Assembly (NCBI GenBank): GCA_949987705.1
Contig: OX465282.1
Span: 129,228,310 to 129,292,309 of the forward strand
Direction of reading: 5' to 3'
DNA from: Thereva unica
Taxonomy: Eukaryota > Arthropoda > Insecta > Diptera > Therevidae
DNA length: 64,000 bases
Made by a program: the position numbers and the translations under genes. Below the pieces are notes generated by a model. It had not been told where the DNA came from and did no database searches. It saw only the letters and a program-made list of their open reading frames with translations. Of the stretch, positions 1 through 12,559 are shown in pieces; positions within the stretch are counted from its first letter, which is position 1, and the number at the start of each line of letters is the position of its first letter.

Positions 1-593
1 TTCTTCGATAGCCACTTGTTCAATTTGACCGGACATGGAGGTCATTGTGTAGACTGCAAAGAAAATCGCGACGGCTCCAATTGTGAGAGATGCAAAGAAA
101 ACTTCTATATGCGTGATGATGGATACTGTATACATTGTGGCTGTCATCCTACAGGTAAAATGTTTTCAGGTGCAATATAAAAACCTTAATTTACTGACGA
201 AATTTTTTTTCAGGATCTCGATCCTTACAATGTAATACCGAAGGAAGATGCCAGTGCAAGCCGGGTGTAACTGGGGAAAAGTGCGATCGTTGTGAAGCAA
301 ACTTTTATCAGTTTGGACCACATGGATGCCAGCCCTGTGGCTGTGATGTTAGAGGATCTTTTGATAATACACCTTCTTGTGATTCTGAAACTGGTGTTTG
401 TCGATGTAAGGAACATGTTGAAGGAAGACGTTGTAAGGAGTGAGTTTTTTCATCAAATTTGAGCCAAAGCATATTACAATTTGTTTTATTCTTAGGTGTA
501 AGCCAGGCTTCTTTAATATTGATTTGGATAACAGATTTGGGTGTACACCTTGCTTTTGCTATGGACATACTTCTGAATGCCAAAGTGCTGGAG
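1..593 (+). CDS. LanB2: LanB2 exons 1-3 of the window: LE repeats before laminin IV
   Basis: Frame 1 opens at base 1 inside an LE repeat, so the gene enters from the left. Exons 1-154, 214-439 and 496-593 encode cysteine-rich EGF-like modules with the eight-cysteine laminin spacing, for example [19 protein letters not shown] and [16 protein letters not shown]. The donor at 440 is GTGAGT and the one at 594 is GTAAGT. The last exon ends in phase 1 and joins the laminin IV exon 2.4 kb downstream, across an intron that contains a retrotransposon. Confidence 0.93.
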
Positions 594-3500
594 GTAAGTT
601 AAAGAGTGCATAATAAACTTTAAGAACTTGCACATTAAAGAGTGCATAATAAACTTTTAACTTAGCTTTGCGAAGATGCACAAATAATAAGTAATATTGT
701 TTCTTCCAAGTATTGATTTCTATACTTACTACGTTTTATCACCTACTATCCTATCTACTTACTACAAAGAGCAGTGCTTTTTTTCTTTTGGGTCCAAACC
801 TACCACGACCACTCGGTTGGTCTATTGTACCGCACATCTTATACATGATTTATGTAGTTCAGACTCCTGGAACATGTCGAGCACTCATAGAGAACATGAA
901 GGCAAACGCACCCTCCTCAAGTGAAACCCTGCAGGTGGGGCCGTATCGTCTATAAGTGGTAATTTAGGGCGTAATTCCAGTCACCAAGCCAACAAGAATT
1001 CTGACATCATTTCTACTGCTCCCCAAGAATACCTTGGCCGCATTAGTAGACAACAACGGAAGGGACCGATTAGAGTTGGCCAGTTTAAGCATGTGCGTTT
1101 GGTAGGTTTCATCAAAGTCCGATTGCAGGAGCACTTCAGAAAGCTGGTGGGTCCGCCAATAGCCTGCTGCGAACCTAGAAATACTCCTCGGATAAGTCGC
1201 TTCGAATACGAACGCCGCTGTTTGAGACATCGTACGACGTTTGGAGAATTCCCGGTTTCGTAGGTGCTCGTTTTCCAAAGTTCTCCACAAGCTGTTCCAA
1301 TCGATGCAATCGAAAGCGGATTTGAAATCGATCGCCGCAACGAATTCTTTCTTCCATAAGCTGACGGAGCTCGAATATTGGATCAATACATCCTCGATGT
1401 GGTCTAAATCCCGCTTGTTTTTTCTGGCTCGTTTTCTCTCTATTTTTCTGGAGCCTCGATTGTATGATTTTCGTAACTACTTTGCCGACGATCGAAAGGA
1501 GGCTAATACCGCAAAAATTCTTGCATTCCCGATTGTCGTCGTTCTTCAAAATTGGGACAACAAATGCTTTCTTTCTCGCCGACGAGACACAATCCGAATG
1601 CCATATGTGTGTCATGAGGGCATGAAGTCGTCTATTTCCGGCGCTTTTCCATTTGCAGCGATTTTATTGTCGTCTTCACGTTGATAATTGTCGGTTCGGT
1701 ATCGAACTGATTCGTCGGCTGTTAGATAATCGGTGGTTCGGCTGCTGGACCTTGTGGCGGATCATAGTTGTACAGCTGGTGGAAGAACTCTCTCTACTGC
1801 TGCAGGCACACATGAGGAGAAGTCACGAAAGTTTCATCCCATTTTTTAATTTTGTCGTATGGTTGATGTATGTTGCCGCCTTACCGCCGGATTGTCTGGT
1901 ACAGCGTCCGGTACTCGTGCTTCCATGCCACTTCTTCCATGTCGGCCGCAGAGTTATTCCAGTACGCTTCTCATTCCGATTTCATTTTCTGTTCTTTATA
2001 CAATCGTCGGTATTGCTATGTGTTTCATTCGCTTCCGCTGATCGACGAGGTCCAGACAGCTGTCCGAGATCTATGGCTGCGTCCATTTACGATAAGGTTA
2101 ACACAACTCTATTGCACACTCCATAATAGACTCCGACGATTGCCTTTCTTCTACATCGATATCGTCCGGTATTGCGTGCCGCGAATTTGTTGGATAATGC
2201 CATTTGAAACTCTCGCCCGATGGCCGGGTCCCGAAGGCTGGTGGTGGCTCAGTTTTCTTCGCTCTTTGTAATCGCATCTGTAATTTCGCTCGAACAAGAT
2301 AATGGTCCGATCCGCAATCGGGACCACACGTTGCACGTGCGTCTTTGAGCGTCGATCAGAATCTTGCGTTGATCAAAACGTAGCTTAACATCGTTTGAGT
2401 GGATGGCGGAAAATGCTGTTGCCAAAGATCAAGTTGTTTGGCGCTGCCAATTAAAGCTGGCGTAAGCCGTTGTCGTTAATTACACCGTGTTCGAATTTTC
2501 CCATCGTTCCTTCCGCTCCGGTTCGATCTGCTCCTGAATGCGCATTGAACTCCCCCGCGAGTATTATCTCTCGATTGGCGCATAAACGGATACGATATGG
2601 GTCTTGATCGTTCCACCTATGGTTATAACCACCAAATACACGGATATCGGTTGGAATGCGATAACGCTGCTGGCAGCCCGCCGATCGAGCTCTCGTCTCT
2701 CACCTCTGGAATAGTAAATCTCTGCAGTTAATAAGGTGCTTAAGCTTTTCGTCCCACCGAAGCTGGGGCTCTCACTCCATGATCCGGCTACTACAACTAT
2801 CTTTGTTTAAAAGCCATCCGTGTTACATATTAGTCCACCCTGTGTCACTTTAGGAAAAGTCCAGTATATCCTATCTTGTATGTGCACGGTATGTGGCTAG
2901 GACTTTGTACTTTTGATAGGGCATAATCATGTAGGTGTAGGCAATATAACATTTTTAAAAACCATTCAATAGAAAAATATTTAGAAATGGAACTAACAAC
3001 TCATTTAATTTTTTTAGGATACTCCGTCTTCTCAATTACATCAAACTTCAATAAGCACCAAGAACGTTGGACAGCTATTGATAACTACAATCGAAAAGTT
3101 GATATCAAGCACAATCCATACAGTCAAAGCATTGGAACAATCGCCCAAGGAAACGATTTTATTTACTTCTCAGCCTCAGATCGATTTTTAGGCGATCAAA
3201 GAGCATCCTACAATCGTTTCCTTAAATTTAGACTGCAGCTAGTTGATCAAATTGGTCCAAGTCCTTCGTCCAGTGATGTCATCCTAGAAGGAGCTGGTGC
3301 AAGAATTTCACTGCCAATATTTGCACAGGGCAATAATCTACCAGATGAACAGTCACGACTATACGCCTTCAGGCTACACGAACATCCAGACTATTCATGG
3401 CAACCGAGTCAATCTGCTCGAGGATTCATGTCAATCCTAAGTAATCTAACAGCTGTAAAAATTCGTGCTAGTTATGCTCTGCAAGGTGAGGCCATCCTTG

Positions 3501-6500
3501 ATAATGTTGAGCTCCAAACCGCACATCGTGGCGCAGCTGGACAACCAGCGACTTGGATTGAGCAGTGTACTTGTCCAGATGGATACCTTGGACAATTTTG
3601 TGAGTCATGTGCCCCTGGATATCGTCATATTCCGGCCAGAGGTGGTCCATTTATGAAGTGTGTCCTCTGTGACTGCAACAAACATGCAGAAATTTGTGAT
3701 TCAGAAACTGGCAGGTGTATTTGCCAGCATAATACAGCTGGTGATACCTGTGACCAATGTGCTCGAGGATATTTTGGTAACGCTTTAGGTGGTACACAAC
3801 ATGATTGTAAAAGATGTCCGTGTCCGGATAATGGAGCCTGTTTGCAAATGCCAGATGATTCGGTAATTTGCACAGAATGCCCAACTGGATATTTTGGACA
3901 GAAATGTGAGCAGTGCTCAGATGGATTCTATGGTGATCCTCATGGTATTCATGGAAATGTAAGAAAATGTCAAGCATGCGAATGCAATGGAAATGTGGAT
4001 CTTAATGCTGTTGGTAACTGTAACAGAACCACTGGGGAATGCTTAAAATGTATTTACAACACCGCTGGACCACATTGCGATCAGTGCTTACCGGGTAAAA
4101 ACTGATGCCTATATTGAAATTCGTAATATTAAATTAAATTGTTTACTATTTCAGGCTACTTTGGAGATCCATTAGCTCTTCCCCATGGTCAATGCGACCG
4201 GTGTAGTTGCTATCTTCAAGGAACAGAACAAACTGAAGATGGCATTTCTCAATGCGATCAGTTGTCTGGTTGGTACACAAATAACGTCCCAAAAAATAGT
4301 ATTCTATAGAATAAAATGTTTTTCAGGAAATTGTAAATGTAAGCCAAATGTTTTTGGACGTAATTGTGACAATTGCGAACCGGGCTACTTCAACATTGTT
4401 TCTGGTAATGGATGCGAAAGCTGCTTTTGTGATCCAGTTGGAAGCTACAATTCAAGTTGTGATTTATCTACTGGACAATGCTATTGTAAGCCAGGTGTTA
4501 CAGGGTAAGTTATATATATAAAAATATTAATATCTTTAACCCCCTTCTATCATTTTAATATTATTGTTATCCTTCTTGTACCCCTCTTGGGAGTATAGGT
4601 CTTCTTCATATAGGATGTAATATCTGAGCTATTACTTCAATGTTGGCTTTGAGCAATTCAGCTTAAACTTCATCTGGGTTTTCTGTTTTCTTATTTTTCA
4701 GTTTGCTTCTTTGACTTCTCTCAGCGTCGAAGTAAATGATAGCTGTTGTATATCAACTAAATTTTTATTTATTCAAAAGATACAAATTAATTGATTATTG
4801 AAATGTACCCTACTACCCGACTCGCCCCTTTTGCAAGTGATTAACGAACTCCTTTAAGCTTTTTCTTTATTATTGTATGATAGGATGATCGGCTAGCAAT
4901 CATCTCCCAATATTTCCAGTGGCCCAGAAATGCGTCGTTCCCTTGCTGAACATCGGATAGCAACAGCTGCTGATGTGATGTCTGTAAAACTGTTTGTTTA
5001 CACGTATTAAATTTTGAAATCCAGTGCCCATCTTTGTAGTATATTGGCGGTGTATACTGGAATGGGGTTTTTTAAACCATATATTAAAACAACAGTTTCG
5101 GAATAGTTTCAAGAGAAAATTTAGGTCCACGTTCTTGATGCATGGCTGATGGCTTTGAATGTTTTGTCTGGGTATTGGTGATAAATGACCGTACCGATAC
5201 CTGTTATTTGTAGCTGTCTCCTGCTAACCCCGATACTTGTGGCTCAGCCGGCTGCTTAAAAAATGAACTTATATTACATCCAGAAGTTCAAACGCGAGGT
5301 TCACTGCCTCTTCCTCATGCAACCTTTAGACAGCAATCTTAACATATCTCATCCTTTCCCTATTTTCGAGCTAAGCTTACTACTAGGCATTGCACCATGA
5401 CGTGAACGACATGACGGACTGGTAGTATAAAGACTAAGCTTAGGCTTTCACATAAAAAATTCTACTATTATTTCCAATGCTGGGACTGACTTCAAAATTT
5501 CTTTGAACTAATCGAAGGATTGCTGACATTCTGTTGTTCATTCCAAATAGTATTTTTGACCAATAGTGCGTCAAGTAATCTGCGAAGCTGATGCATGTTT
5601 TCACAATTGGTATCTCATTTGATACGTTTGACATTTCAAAATAGAAGTCATTCTTTCTCTTATCACTCGCCACTTCAGTGGTGATCAGTGTTGTCTTGAT
5701 AAGTCTGGTATAAAGCCTTGCTCTGATAATCCTATCGGAATTAGCTCTTCAACTCATCATACGCTTAGCTACATTTTAATGATTGTACTAGATGCTTCTC
5801 TCATTGATCTTACGTTCCACAATCCTATTCTAAACTTCTTTCATGTTCCAAAAGTCGTTGCCATGTTGTCCATCCGATTCCGTGGCTGTGCTTGGAATAC
5901 AGTTTCTGTAATAAGAGATATTGTCGAGCAGGTGATTAGCCTTCAGTATAGACAGACAGACAGTTCAGTGTATTATACCCCAATAAAAGAGGAGGGTCCA
6001 GCTATACCTCCAGAAACTAGGTCCATATCCCCTGTTAGACTTAGATATATAGAAACTGTTGACCTAGGGGTGAATATTGAAAGCTATCACTTTAATATCA
6101 ATACTTTATAGATTACGATGTAATGAGTGCGAAAAATATTACTACGGATTTTCAACGGAAGGATGTAAGTCGTGCGATTGCGATGAAAGTGGCTCAAAAG
6201 GATATCAATGTGATAAAACTGGTCAATGTCCATGCAATGATAATGTCGAAGGAAAACGATGCGATCGCTGCAAAGAAAATAAATACAACAGACACGAAGG
6301 CTGCTTGAATTGTCCATTCTGCTATAATTTGGTCCAAGATGCAGCAGACGATCATCGGGCGAAATTGAAAAATCTCACAGATGTAAGTTAGCCAGCTCAA
6401 TACATTTACTTATAATTATTATTTATATTTAGATGTTAAGTAAATGGTTTTTATCTTTCAGACTCTTGAAAATATTTCCGTAACTCCAGTTACAAATGAT

Positions 6501-9500
6501 GAAGAATTCGATGCCAAATTGAAAGTAGTTTCGGAGAAAATTGATATTTTACTGGATGATGCTAAAGCTGGCGCTGGTGGTGGTGATCAAACTTTAGTCG
6601 AGCGACTTCATGATCTGCAAAAGAAATTGGACAAAATTCAGAAGCTACTTAATGATTCAGCAAAACATAAAAATACTGCCGATAGGAAATATGAACAAGC
6701 GCAGAAAAATTTCACAGAAGCCAACAAAATTATTGAAAATATTAAAGCGGAGTTAAATGTGAGGATTTTGATTCAATCAGAATAAACGTTATTTTATATT
6801 GAGCGTTTTTTGTTTCTAGGAGGCTGTAGATTTGCTTAAAGCAGAAGGTTCCCAAGCCCTGCAAAGGGCTGAGAAGAAGAAAACTGGTTATGGGAATCAT
6901 TCGGATCCAATAAGTGCAATATCTCGTGATGCCCGTAATCGTGCCCTACAACTGCAATCAGAAGCAAAATTCAAATTAGACAAATCTAAGGAAGCAAATG
7001 ATGCGGCGTTGAAGGCTTACGATTTGGCAAGGTCTGCTCTGACATTGCAGAAGAATATTAGGTAAATTGCAATCACCCTGAAGTCACTGGACATACTATG
7101 TATTTTCATTTTTTTTATTTAGTAACGAACTGAGAAGCGATGTACGTTTCGAAATGGCAGCAGCCAAAGAGACTCTTGAGAAAACCAAACAACTAACGCA
7201 AAATGCTGTGAAAATGGCTAACGAAACGTATGACACAGCTTTGACACTGTTCACTACAGTAGATGGTATAACAGTTCCGGAAATAGACATTGCAAAACTA
7301 AAAGCTGATTCTGCCGATGCTTACGAACAGGTTCATATTTAATATCTAAAGAAGAATTGAAGAATTTTAAATAAATTATTAATTTTAATAAAACAGGCCG
7401 AGGCTTTGGAAGAAAAAGTAAGGCGTATAACTGAAGATAACGAATCAGCAGCGTTTGCATTTGATGAGGAGGTTGAGCTGTCCGATTTACTACTGAAAAG
7501 GTACGACCAACTTGACATCTGATTTTATCCTGATCCTTTCTAAAAAAAAATTAAATTATTTTAGAGCGCATATACAAAAGGAAGAAGATATCGCCCTACT
7601 CAAAGATGCTCAGGCTGCTTATGAAGAAGCACTTAAAGCTGTTCAATTAGGCGACAGCACATTAAAGGATGCAAATGCAACCTATAATAAAATAGCAGGT
7701 TAATTTTTTTAATAGTTTTTATTTGTGTTTTTTATTTATAATTTTTTTATTATTCTAGGCTTCCAAGCTGAATTCAAAAACCTATCAGCAATCGCCGAAC
7801 TTTCTCTGCAAAATGTCCCTGCAATCAGACAAGATATCACAGATGCAAATCAATTGATACAAGAAGCTGATGATGTGAGATATTTTATAGATAGAACCCA
7901 CCGAATATTTGATTGTGAATTTTATTTCAGGCTTTACAAGGAGCTAAAGAGAATGTCAATGAAACTTTGAAAAATGCAAGAGATGCTCAGGAAAAATACG
8001 CAGAGCAAGCATCAAGGGTATACATTTTTTTGTGATTTTGAAACAATCGATTATAATAAAATATTTATATTGAAGGATGCCGAAAAAATTAGAATAAAAG
8101 CAAACGAGACCAAAGTGGATGCTAGGAAGCTGCGAAGTGAAGCTGATCAATTAAATAATCGAGTGGCAGTTACAGAACAAAGTATATCAAATTTGGAAGC
8201 TGACTCCACAAGAGATGATAAACTTATTAATGAAGTTAAAAGAAAGGTAAGGAATATCGGTTAAAAGTTAACTAAAGAATCTTGATGGAATATTTAACCT
8301 GAACTGAGTCTTTGAATTGTTTTTGTTAATTATAAGCTAAAGGTGAAGTGAAAACATAGAGTCCTTTGGAAAGAACTCATCATTAATTAGTTGTTTTATA
8401 AAATACGATATTTTTAGCTCAATAACTTAGTGTGTTAGGAATAATTTTTTTAGGAGACAAATGAAGTTCTTCGGTTTGGTTCGGCTTCGGTTTTCTCACT
8501 ATTATAATGTTGAACTTGTTGTTGTCCTTGGCGCAACCTCACTAGGAAAAGTATTTCTTGAAAATCTGCCTAATACATAGTTTACAAGAGAAAACGATAA
8601 CTTTAATAGATGGTTTAATTGTTTTATTTTTTTTATACCAAAAAAAATACAAGCTACATATACGTACGTACATAATCACTCAATAAGTTCGTAATACGAC
8701 TAATAACTAACAAGTTTATTCATTGATATAGTATTCTGATAGAAGATTTGTCCAACCCTTTAATAAAAGCTGCAGTTTCGGTGATTATCCTTATTGGAGC
8801 CATATTTCTTTGCGGTGACCATCTTTTTGAAATTTGAGAACAGGTAATAGTCGCTCGAAGCTAAATCTGGAGAATTCCGTGTATGCCGAAGTAATTCGAT
8901 ATACAACTCGGGCGAGTTTGCCATTGTTACGATCCACTTGTGCCACAGTGCATTGTGTTGGTGAAAGAGCACTTTTTACTTTTTCATTTGGACTGTTTTT
9001 TCACAATTTGGTCCTTAGCTAGAGATATTCACTATGAATTCGTTCTACTACTTACTTAGACAGCCCTACCGCGACCCTGTCTTGGATGCTCGCAATTGTT
9101 CTCTCCACCTGATGTTATCCGAGCCGATGTTATCCAGTTTGGCATCCCTAAGCTCTGAGCGTCTTGGTCTACGCCATCCCTCCAGCGGAGGTTGAGTCTC
9201 GCTCGCTGTCGCACCCCATATAGGTCTTAAAAATCATTTTTTCGTTTCAAAATAGTCGAAGCGCTTCCCAAAATATAGACGCTATAACCTTCCCGGCCGT
9301 ATATGATATTTTTGGTCGTTTAGGTCTGCTTTCTCGTTTACTATCCAGCTGTTCAGCTAACTGCCGATTTAAAGCCCTGGAAGTGTAGTGAAGTGATTCA
9401 TGTTTCATCCATTGCCACATTGCATGAAAATATATGTTTTTATTTCGCTTGAACAGCTCGAAACAGCACTCTGAATCATCAACATATTGTTATTCGTCAT

Positions 9501-11893
9501 TAGTGAGCAAACTCGGAACCACTTCAAACAGGGCTTTCTTATGTTCATTCAAAATAGTGAATTCACTGCCTTCTCCCAAAGATTTTGCGCACTATTTTTA
9601 TTTTTTCTGTAACTGCCAAATTTGGGCTAAACGTATTAGCAAACAAATTTTCAACCATTTATCTCGATGGGCAGGTATGAATAACACCTTTCCAGCCATG
9701 GCTTTGTATCCACACAGAAAATTCAAATTTTTCCAGTAGACGTAGTCGTAACACTGTGATCTTGAAAGAAATGGTCGAAGTATCAGGAAATTTTGACCCA
9801 TATCGATTGAAGGTTGGTACTATCTAAAAATTATATGGCATCCGACCGAAGAACTTATTTTCTTTGTATTTTTTTCTAACATAGCACTTAACTGAAAAAC
9901 TTGGTTTTCGGTTTACATAAATTTCTTTTAAAACCCGGGTTTCAAAACCGAGTTTTAAAAACCGACAAACCCTAATATACATACGTTGTATCCAGTTTAA
10001 TCTCTTCCGGTTGACATTTTTGTTAAAAAAAACCCAAAACTTGAACTTTGACGACTCATAACTCCTAAAGTTGAGATTCTTTTTTCCTTGGTGCCTTACT
10101 TATGGAAATTGGTTATAGGTTTACAAAAATACTGGGTGTTATGTAAAATTCCATCTTTGTACAATTCTGACCGTACTACTCAAAACGAACAAAGAATTCG
10201 AATTAGGCGCCATAGTAACTTATATTCATCTCAAAAATACCTATCCAACGACATACTATACATAGCTATTGGAGGTGGGTGCCCACCTATCCAACGACAT
10301 ACTATACATAGCTATTGGAGGTGGGTGCCCAATTTACATTTTCCTTTGTAAAAGTTTATAAATTTTGCTGGACAGCTGAAACTGAAACGCAGGTCATCCC
10401 GTCCCCAAGCCCGAGTCTGTTCTTTTTATGGGCTGGGTACAAAACGTTTCTTGTTCCTTTAGCATGGCACATTTGAGGATCATCTGTTTTTTCGTGTGTG
10501 AACTCTTTTTCTATTCTCCTTCGGGTGCCTTCGCCAACTCAACATCTACTCAAACCCACACCTCAGGCTCCTAACCTGAAGGAACACCATAGCAACAAGA
10601 GCGATAAAGTCCAAGCCGAAGTTGATGCCTTAGTTACTACGTTCGAACTGTAATTAGACCTTAAAAATGGTGTATACTATCAACACGTGTTCTATTTGGT
10701 CACGACTGAATCTATCAAGCGTTACCCTGGTAACTTTGTGGGTATCTCTAAACTCAAACCTAAACTCGCAATGACTTCCCACAAGGAAAATTGAGAATGC
10801 TTCCTATTGGTAGGAATAAGGAAGCCTTCCTGTTCGTTGCCCAGAGAAGGTATAGAGAATTTTTTGAATTTTATTTCCGCAAAAGCTTCATTCTTAGTCT
10901 TCCATCCAATGACATGGATGGATAAAAAGAATATGAACTAGAGCACGGAAGGGAATGCTTCCAAACTCGAGAATGCTTCCTCGGAAGGTTTCCAGCATTC
11001 ATGATTGTATGTTTCCTTTTTCTTGTGGGTTAGTTCTCACTTTCTATTGCCATTAGTGTTTTTATGCAAACTTTGGGTGCCAGAGTAATGCCTATACGAG
11101 CTTTCGACTTTTTTTACATATGTGAAAATACCAAGCTTAGGAGTCACCTTTTGTGTTACCAGACTCCCAGGAAGATTTTTCGTTACAATGGTCGTCATCG
11201 TTTAATTTATTACTTGATCCGTAGTAAATGATTTACAGGGGTAAGATCATTAGCTTAACTTGAAAGGAATGGCCCTTTGGAATTGGTGTAATAGTAGACA
11301 ATAATCTTTTGGATAACAATCTTTGAAATCAAAGCTAAAAAAAATTTTTGAATTTGTAAATATACTACCCCATTATTAATAAAGAATACAACAAAAAGAT
11401 TTTTTAATGAGTTTGCTAGTTATTCTGTTTAAATTTTTTCTAAGTATGTACAAATTATTAATTGAAAGTAATTTTTACAGGTTGCTCAAGCAAAGGCAGA
11501 TTCTTTTGAGGCCCAAAGTTTAGCGAAAAAGGCTTTGGATGAAATATCAGAAATTATGGAGGAACTAAAAAATTTCCGCGATATCAACAGCTCAGACTTG
11601 AATCTTCTTGGTAATTATTAATAATATTTACTTGCAAAAACATTTTTCTTTTTAACCAAAATATTCTTATTTTAACAGAGCGTCGACTCGAAGCAGCCGA
11701 GCAAGAGTTATATCGAACAAATATCACAGAACGATTAAAACAAGTTCGAGATTTAAGAAATAAGCAACAAATGTGGGCCGAGCAATACGAGAAGGAGGCT
11801 AGCTTACTGAAGGATGAAGTTAGTAATATTAAGAATATCCGAGATTCACTGCCATCAGGATGTTTCAATCAACGTTCAAAACTGGAACCCTAA
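1..11893 (+). CDS. LanB2: Laminin subunit gamma-1 (LanB2-like), 3' part, 17 exons
   Basis: Secreted basement-membrane glycoprotein, the gamma chain of the laminin heterotrimer. Exons read by eye: 1-154, 214-439, 496-593, 3018-4094, 4155-4268, 4327-4504, 6112-6382, 6462-6758, 6820-7061, 7123-7330, 7397-7500, 7565-7698, 7759-7874, 7931-8017, 8076-8246, 11481-11610 and 11679-11893. All have GT-AG borders and every phase agrees, giving 1273 residues and a TAA stop at 11891. Domain order is LE repeats, laminin IV, LE repeats, then a long heptad-rich coiled coil ending in a short tail with a conserved cysteine (LPSGCFN). Laminin gamma chains are about 1600 residues, so the N-terminal LN domain and first LE repeats lie left of the window. 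The motif [19 protein letters not shown] at the end of the last LE repeat is typical of gamma chains and separates this from alpha and beta. Two donors (4269 GTTGGT, 7331 GTTCAT) are weak but required by the frame. Confidence 0.96.
594..959. other. Left part of LanB2 intron 3, repeat debris
   Basis: A tandem of 'aagagtgcataataaactt' is visible around 601-660. From about 700 to 955 there is sequence with a TACTTACTAC-like run that resembles other dispersed repeats in the window. No coding potential was found. Confidence 0.4.
960..2830 (-). mobile_element. RTE-like non-LTR retrotransposon, decayed copy A, antisense in LanB2 intron 3
   Basis: Reading right to left on the minus strand gives broken pieces of an endonuclease/reverse transcriptase: a 5' part near 2336-2151 ([18 protein letters not shown]), then around 1615-1175 a finger/palm region ([33 protein letters not shown]), then [18 protein letters not shown], the first catalytic aspartate block. 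Frames shift several times and the C-terminal part is missing, so it is dead. A sister copy with the same phrases lies at 56738-58680. Clade assignment to RTE is by general resemblance only. Confidence 0.75.
3018..4094 (+). CDS. LanB2: LanB2 exon 4: laminin IV domain plus LE repeats
   Basis: Largest exon, 1077 bp. It starts [18 protein letters not shown], the typical opening of a laminin IV (laminin B) globular domain, which runs about 180 residues to around 3545. LE repeats follow ([30 protein letters not shown] and others), with eight-cysteine modules up to the GT donor at 4095. An apparent ATG at 2987 is intronic, because the acceptor AG is at 3016-3017 and the phase-1 join to 593 restores glycine at the exon junction. 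Confidence 0.94.
4155..6382 (+). CDS. LanB2: LanB2 exons 5-7: second LE array
   Basis: Exons 4155-4268, 4327-4504 and 6112-6382. They finish the LE rod with [28 protein letters not shown] and [21 protein letters not shown], then pass into the coiled-coil entry [12 protein letters not shown]. In vertebrate gamma-1 the nidogen-binding LE module lies in this stretch; I could not confirm that its loop is kept. The 1.6 kb intron 4505-6111 holds repeat debris. Confidence 0.92.
4505..6111. other. LanB2 intron 6 with repeat fragments
   Basis: No coding region. Around 5340-5450 there is a plus-strand retrotransposon tail ending ctttcacataaaaaa, matching the tails near 38575 and 33840. Around 5780-5930 the phrase ttgtccatccgattccg recurs near 28780, so both are parts of one dispersed family. 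Confidence 0.45.
6462..8246 (+). CDS. LanB2: LanB2 exons 8-15: coiled-coil domain II/I
   Basis: Eight exons separated by small introns (about 56-75 bp): 6462-6758, 6820-7061, 7123-7330, 7397-7500, 7565-7698, 7759-7874, 7931-8017 and 8076-8246. The translation is rich in A, E, K, L, Q and D with heptad periodicity ([38 protein letters not shown]), as expected for the triple coiled coil formed with alpha and beta chains. Each piece alone looks like a small ORF, but the phases show it is one gene. Confidence 0.92.
8690..9575 (-). mobile_element. Mariner transposase remnant in LanB2 intron 15
   Basis: Minus-strand translation in broken frames gives, in order: a part near 9560-9400 resembling the first-aspartate region; [18 protein letters not shown] then IFWEA near 9330-9260; and [12 protein letters not shown] with [18 protein letters not shown] near 8972-8800, matching the mariner second and third acidic blocks. 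H replaces the catalytic D in the HQDN block, and unrelated repeat DNA (9040-9225) is inserted, so it is inactive. The terminal inverted repeats were not resolved. Confidence 0.8.
9040..9225 (+). repeat. Dispersed repeat inserted in the mariner remnant
   Basis: It contains caattgttctctccacc, ggcatccctaagctctga and ctgagtctc-like blocks that recur in reverse complement at about 24690-24885. The copy interrupts the mariner reading near its middle. It may be a SINE or the untranslated end of a LINE; I see no tRNA boxes in it. Confidence 0.5.
10240..10331. repeat. 46-bp perfect tandem duplication
   Basis: The unit beginning cctatccaacgacatactat occurs at 10240-10285 and again at 10286-10331 with no difference that I can see. 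It lies in the 3.2 kb LanB2 intron. The flank at 10050-10180 resembles sequence at 46020-46170. Confidence 0.9.
10332..11480. other. Rest of LanB2 intron 15, no gene seen
   Basis: Intronic DNA up to the acceptor at 11479-11480. Around 11100-11170 the text ...ccaagcttaggagtcacc resembles the 3' end of the Jockey-like family at 38575-38640. No open frame has family resemblance. Confidence 0.4.
11481..11893 (+). CDS. LanB2: LanB2 terminal exons 16-17: end of coiled coil and C-terminal tail
   Basis: Exons 11481-11610 and 11679-11893 follow a 3.2 kb intron. The protein ends [14 protein letters not shown]. The cysteine corresponds to the gamma-chain cysteine that forms the C-terminal disulfide with a beta chain. 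In vertebrate gamma-1 a glutamate third from the C terminus is needed for integrin binding; here the glutamate is second from the end. The stop TAA is at 11891-11893. Confidence 0.94.
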
Positions 11894-12380
11894 GCCATAT
11901 AAAAATAGTACATACCTTTTTTTTATAAAAAAAACCCTCAAATAAAAACAATTGCCCATTTCTTTTTAAAAAAACCACTGAACAATGAAAATCTAGTTAT
12001 ACTTAGATTTTTTGTTTTTCAACTCCATTTAACAATTAAGAATCGCTATGTGCCAAAATTCCGCCATTATTTAACCAAAATTCGTACAAATGATTTTTGT
12101 TTTGAAATCAACCCTTTTTTTTCAATTCAGTCTTGTTTTATTTTATGTGTATTTAAATTCATATTTTTGTTACTTAATAAATTTAAAGCATTTTAACGGT
12201 ATAGAATACTTAATTCTAAGACTCGAATTCTTTTAATCTCTAATCAAGATCAAATTTTACTTCGTTCCAGACGTGTTCAATTGTAATGCGTAGTTTTGTA
12301 ATTTTTTAGACTGTAAGCTGCATTTTCTATGTTAATAAAATATTTCAAATTTGTTAATAATTGTGGTGTTTATTTTTGTT
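11894..12380 (+). terminator. LanB2 3' UTR with three poly(A) signals
   Basis: AATAAA occurs at 11941-11946, 12176-12181 and 12334-12339. The last is followed within about 25 bases by GT- and T-rich DNA (around 12360-12380), the usual downstream element. Alternative 3' ends are plausible. No other gene is seen here. Confidence 0.55.
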
Positions 12381-12559
12381 AGAATATTGGGGCAAAAACT
12401 CTTTTGAAAGATACCAAATCGAACTATCCTCCCTTTTGCTCCTTTTAAGCGGGGATACCGAGACGGAGGGTGCTCCCAAGCTGTTCCCTAGATGCTAACG
12501 TCGTCCAATGCTGTATGGGCATCCAAACAAAACCGGTTTACTCACTTTTGCTAATGGCA

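Noticed and set aside
2987..3017. ATG start for the laminin IV ORF
   Set aside because: The acceptor AG at 3016-3017 and the phase show that this ATG is intronic.
3465..3977. Open frames on both strands over the laminin IV exon
   Set aside because: Shadows of the true laminin frame.
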